This document shows positions 60,205-64,000 of a stretch of 64,000 bases of DNA, piece by piece. The translations under genes and the position numbers were made by a program. The stretch comes from Ceratodon purpureus. Lineage: Eukaryota; Streptophyta; Bryopsida; Pseudoditrichales; Ditrichaceae. Position 1 is the first letter of the stretch. Every line of letters starts with the position of its first letter. The notes under the pieces are model-generated. The model was not told the DNA's origin. It made no database searches and saw only the letters and a list, made by a program, of their open reading frames with translations. The stretch spans positions 22,930,865 through 22,994,864 of the forward strand of contig CM026421.1 in the NCBI GenBank assembly GCA_014871385.1. The letters are read 5' to 3'.

Positions 60205-61740
60205 TCGCTCACGAGTTTTATTGCATTTTCGTAGGTCATACATCGCGATGTGTAGCTGAGCATGAACACTGTATACTTTTCAAACTATTTTTGTTAGGAA
60301 TAGCAAGTTTTGCAGTTCTCTCGCCACTAAGGCACTGTAGAGGAATTTTAGAGTTTCACTTTTGGCAGAATTATTTAGATGTCAAAGTTCACAAAATGTA
60401 TGAATCTATACAACTAAGTAGGGATACAAATTTACTCTGATCTTTGCTCACTTCTCAAATTATCTAGAGAGGTACATCTCCTTGGACGACTGATTTTCCA
60501 TGTGACCATAAACCCATCATCACAGGACAGTCTGAAATCAGCTTGACAAATACATCTATTAAAGTCCTGTCCTCTAGTTGCATTGGGTAAACATTTAGAA
60601 GCGTGTACCAAATAAAACACCACTAGTCAGAGTGGGTACATTACTGAACCCTAGTGCAACGCACTGAGCGATTTTGGAATAATACGTGACAGATTACAGG
60701 TGATGTAGTGGGGCCCCAGCAATTATTCTGGGACTTCGCTGTGGGTCACGCGGAATGTCCAAAGTTTCTGGCATAAGGTGATGTAGCACCAAGGCGGGCT
60801 CAGTTTTTACTAACAGCCGACTTTGGTACACAAAGTCATCACATGTTATTGAGTATTATCATAACGGATTCAACCCCCAAAAGTCCAGACAATTGGGAGG
60901 CATATGGTACCGTAGCTTCCTAGTAGCTTGGGCAGCTCTTTCCCTAACGATTATTATTTTTTATAGAAAATAGTTAGCAACCAAGAGTAGAATCTGAAAA
61001 TCAGGCTCTGGATGTACTCAATAAAACTTAGGCATCTATCCAAATAGTTATTCACAGGGAACAAAATGTTTGTTGTTTGTTTTGTCTAAGAAGATGAATT
61101 GTTTTTGTTCTAATTTTTTTTTAATCAATTATTCTTTGCCTAACCTGCTTGGGACATTCTATAGTTTTATATTTCTATCAGTTCCACGGGTTCCACAAAT
61201 TCAGAACTTGATATTTATTAAACCCGTGGAATTCTTGTAAGTCTTATTAAATTCATTGTAAGCCTTATTAAATTCATCTCATGATTGTCAACCAATTCAT
61301 CTTTCCATCTATCTTTACAATGTTGTTTTTGGCTCTTTTTTTTCTCAAATATTTCTATGAATTGATATTTTTTTAACAAGAATATTAACATGATCAACTC
61401 CAATTTAGACCTCGCAATCCAATGTAGATTTTGTATAGTAAAAGATAGTAGATAAAGGTCTTGAAGCTCAAAATTTCAATATATAACCATCTATGAGTCT
61501 TAGTATTTTTTATATAATTATATAATAAGAAACTATAGAAAAATTCCATATGTATTGATGTAGTTCTAATTGAACCTTTATTGTGTTGAATTTCAAGTAA
61601 AGTGTTACATCTTATGTCAACTTTCTAAAACATATCTAAAATAGTTTTCAAAAGACGTCACAACTAAACAATTTTCAAAAAATAGCTAAAGGATTTATTA
61701 CTTGTAAAACACTTAGATTTTAGATGGAATGATCATTAAT
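60205..61740. other. Intergenic region after RRS1
   Basis: RRS1 3' flank and AT-rich DNA. No gene recognised. Confidence 0.5.
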
Positions 61741-61744
61741 TTAA

Positions 61745-62615
61745 CCCCTATAGTCGAAAGGCCTCAAAACTATCAAAGACCCTCAAAACTAGTCTTTTTC
61801 AATACAAATTGTAATTTTTCAAGTTTTGATGTATTTTGGAAGAAAATAACCATAGGATCTAATACTTGCACATATATATTTTCTCCAAATCTTAGATTCA
61901 AACTCTTTATCGTTTATGAGATCATAATATTCAAAGTTGGAGAAAAAGATTTTTTCCCTTATTGCAAAACGGATTTGATTCTTTTGAAGTGTTTCGTGAG
62001 CCAAGAAAATCAATTTCATAAGTAAATTTTGACTTGAGGCTCTTCAAATTATTATTTTTAGATGGGTTAGGAATATGTCCATGCACGTTTTAACGTCATA
62101 CAACCTATAAATTTTTTAAAAATGCTTCATTTTTCACATGGAGGTATGCTGAAATTCAAATACAAAGGCCGGTCTTTGATAGTGAAAAAGGCATACGGAG
62201 AAATATTGGATTCAAATTCTCAGCTGCAAAATCATGCATTTATATTTTATTTTCATGTTCAAAAAACATAACTTAAAAAAAAGTAAAATCTTAATTTTTG
62301 GTGAATTTTTGAAGTTTTTGTAGTCTAATTAATTCTGGGCAGATTTTGAGAATAAATGAGCATAAACTGTAGTTTTGGGCAGATTTCAGCAGCCCCTAAT
62401 AGTGATTTCAAACTTTGACTGCAAATATATCCTAAAGTATGAGGAATTGTCAAGCATGAATGATCTTGTTGGAAATGTATGGAAAAACTCCACAATCTGC
62501 AAAATAAAATAATAAAATAAAATAAAATGAATCAACTTCATACGATCTATATTTGTAACTGAAAGCTTGACTCGAGTCAAATCGACCTTGCTAGGGCTCA
62601 TTTCGACTTTAGGGG
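61745..62615. mobile_element. Non-autonomous piggyBac-family element (871 bp)
   Basis: Left end CCCCTATAGTCGAAA; right end read inward CCCCTAAAGTCGAAA: 14 of 15 identical. TTAA flanks both ends (61741-61744 and 62616-62619). A related subterminal motif ACCATAGGATCTAATACT occurs about 100 bp inside the left end (61849). No coding capacity. Confidence 0.82.
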
Positions 62616-62619
62616 TTAA

Positions 62620-64000
62620 AAAATAATCTTCACTGTAAGTTAAGACTTTGATTATTTCAAACAGTGAATTTTTTTTACTCAGTACCAAGCAGTCAACTGT
62701 AGTGAGTCTCCTCATTTTGCCAAAAAAATTAAAAAATTAAAAGTAAAAAAATTCTCTAAACTCTAACCAATACTGACTGTTTAAAATACCGCCAATTTGG
62801 CAGAGAGTGGAGCAGCCTGATGTACCTGGATTGCTGTCAACTCATCAAATGGAGCCAAATTTGTCAGTCGGCTAAATAATCCGACAAACCAGACACTCAA
62901 AAGTCTCGACACTTGACGAACCATTACTAATCAGTGCTAAATCCCTGATATGCGCAGCCGAGAACCAAACTCCCCTCTTCAACGTGCTGCCTGCTTTCTC
63001 CGATAATTTACCTGAGTCACTTCGTCCTTGGCATCGCACAATATGGTACGATGTCAATATGTAATCATAAAATTCCTTTGTTCAATGAACCGATTAAAAA
63101 CCAAATATAGAGATCTGGGGCAAGTGGAAGAAAAAATGTCACTCTAGAGCCCAGGCTGCATAAAATTATCTCTTCGGAAGCCAGGATCAAGCAGAAGGTC
63201 AACCCACACTACCTTATCTGTTCACGTTGCAGACGTCATATCAGAAATGCCACCTAACAGCAAGTGGCCACTCCACTGACTCATTTTCACGTTTCAGTTT
63301 TACAACTTCATGTCATGACTCACGTCATGACTCGGTACCAGTTCTGATTTTTGCAGAGTCCGCCCTGTCCCAAGCTACAGAACACATGGGCAATCTCCTT
63401 TTACAGTTTCCTGATCTTTGCAAAAAGTACAAGGCTTTTCACTAGACAAGTTATCTGGTGGATTTGACGAGTTTTTCAATAGGTTGAAAATGTTTTCTAT
63501 AGATGGGAATAAACCAAACTATAAAACTTACCATAGTTTCATACTTGAGATAAAGCGGACATAAAACCAGTCTCATATGTCCAACACCTTAGTTCCTTAC
63601 CCAGTGACTTTGTTACTTGATTATGGAGTGGAACATAATGAGTATGGTGGTAGATGATAATTAGTGAATGATGTGTGTACAAAAATGGGTTAGTGTACTA
63701 AGAGACATAGCAGCAAAGGAGGTTTAATTCAAAATTTTACCAGAAAACTATAATTAATCTTTTTGTTGAAACTAAATTGAAACGGATCTGAGCTTTTTTT
63801 CCTCACTGGAAGTTGTAACTGTGAGAGTTTTTCTTGTAAAGAAATCATCCTCAATGCTCATGGCATAAAGTAACGGCAATAGTGTGCAGTGCCATAGTTC
63901 ACAACTTGGGAATAACAGTGGATTCATGATGCAGAACGTGTGGTAAGTGAACACGGAGGAAGGCCCGGAGGTAGAAACTAGAAAGCCCAGCAGGTCAACA
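62620..64000. other. No gene recognised
   Basis: Short frames only. A small direct repeat (GTCATGACTC twice) lies near 63312-63332. Confidence 0.5.

Noticed and set aside
1..64000. CRISPR arrays, rRNA genes, bacterial operons
   Set aside because: No direct-repeat/spacer pattern, no rRNA core sequences, and the genes have introns and eukaryotic promoters.

Overview
This is nuclear DNA from a land plant. It has spliced genes with short GT-AG introns, a telo-box promoter on a ribosome-biogenesis gene, a phytocyanin, Dof-type zinc fingers, serpin remnants, and an AT-rich background crowded with DNA transposons (piggyBac, pogo/Tc1-mariner, hAT, Harbinger-like). Compact introns plus piggyBac and pogo elements suggest a seedless plant, most likely a bryophyte, but this is inference; the species cannot be named from the sequence.

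1-22.6 kb is a two-level tandem duplication. A ~5,010-bp unit carries one intronless gene for a protein with two Dof-like zinc fingers (complete copies at 3219-4418, 13921-15120 and 18931-20130). Units sit in pairs, and the pair plus flanks repeats with a 15,712-bp period: position 1 matches 15713 and 6858 matches 22570. The three proteins are identical except for one residue. Promoters carry 6, 8 and 6 copies of TTGGCCAAG. Unit edges share the microhomology ATCACATTCG, and one edge cuts the last coding stretch of a broken serpin gene on the minus strand.

22.6-33 kb holds a three-exon phytocyanin gene (24570-25391), a possible LTR-retrotransposon start, a 29-bp minisatellite, an eroded piggyBac transposase and a Harbinger-like MITE with an internal hairpin.

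33-38.8 kb is a 5.5-kb piggyBac element with terminal inverted repeats and TTAA target duplications. It is inserted in a small TIR element, and its transposase is broken by a TAG codon and a disturbed N-terminal region. Two non-autonomous relatives lie at 54802-55707 and 61745-62615.

40.6-45.1 kb is an eight-exon P-type cation ATPase gene (1,112 codons if translation begins at 40595). 46.6-54.1 kb is a SINE-like sequence followed by a decayed hAT transposase gene that was split by a 3.7-kb pogo-like transposon; taking out the insert and one TA copy rejoins the hAT reading frame. 57.65-60.2 kb is an eight-exon RRS1 gene (370 aa).

The genes do not form one pathway. The ATPase, RRS1 and phytocyanin look like ordinary intact host genes; the Dof array and nested transposons are the accessory part.
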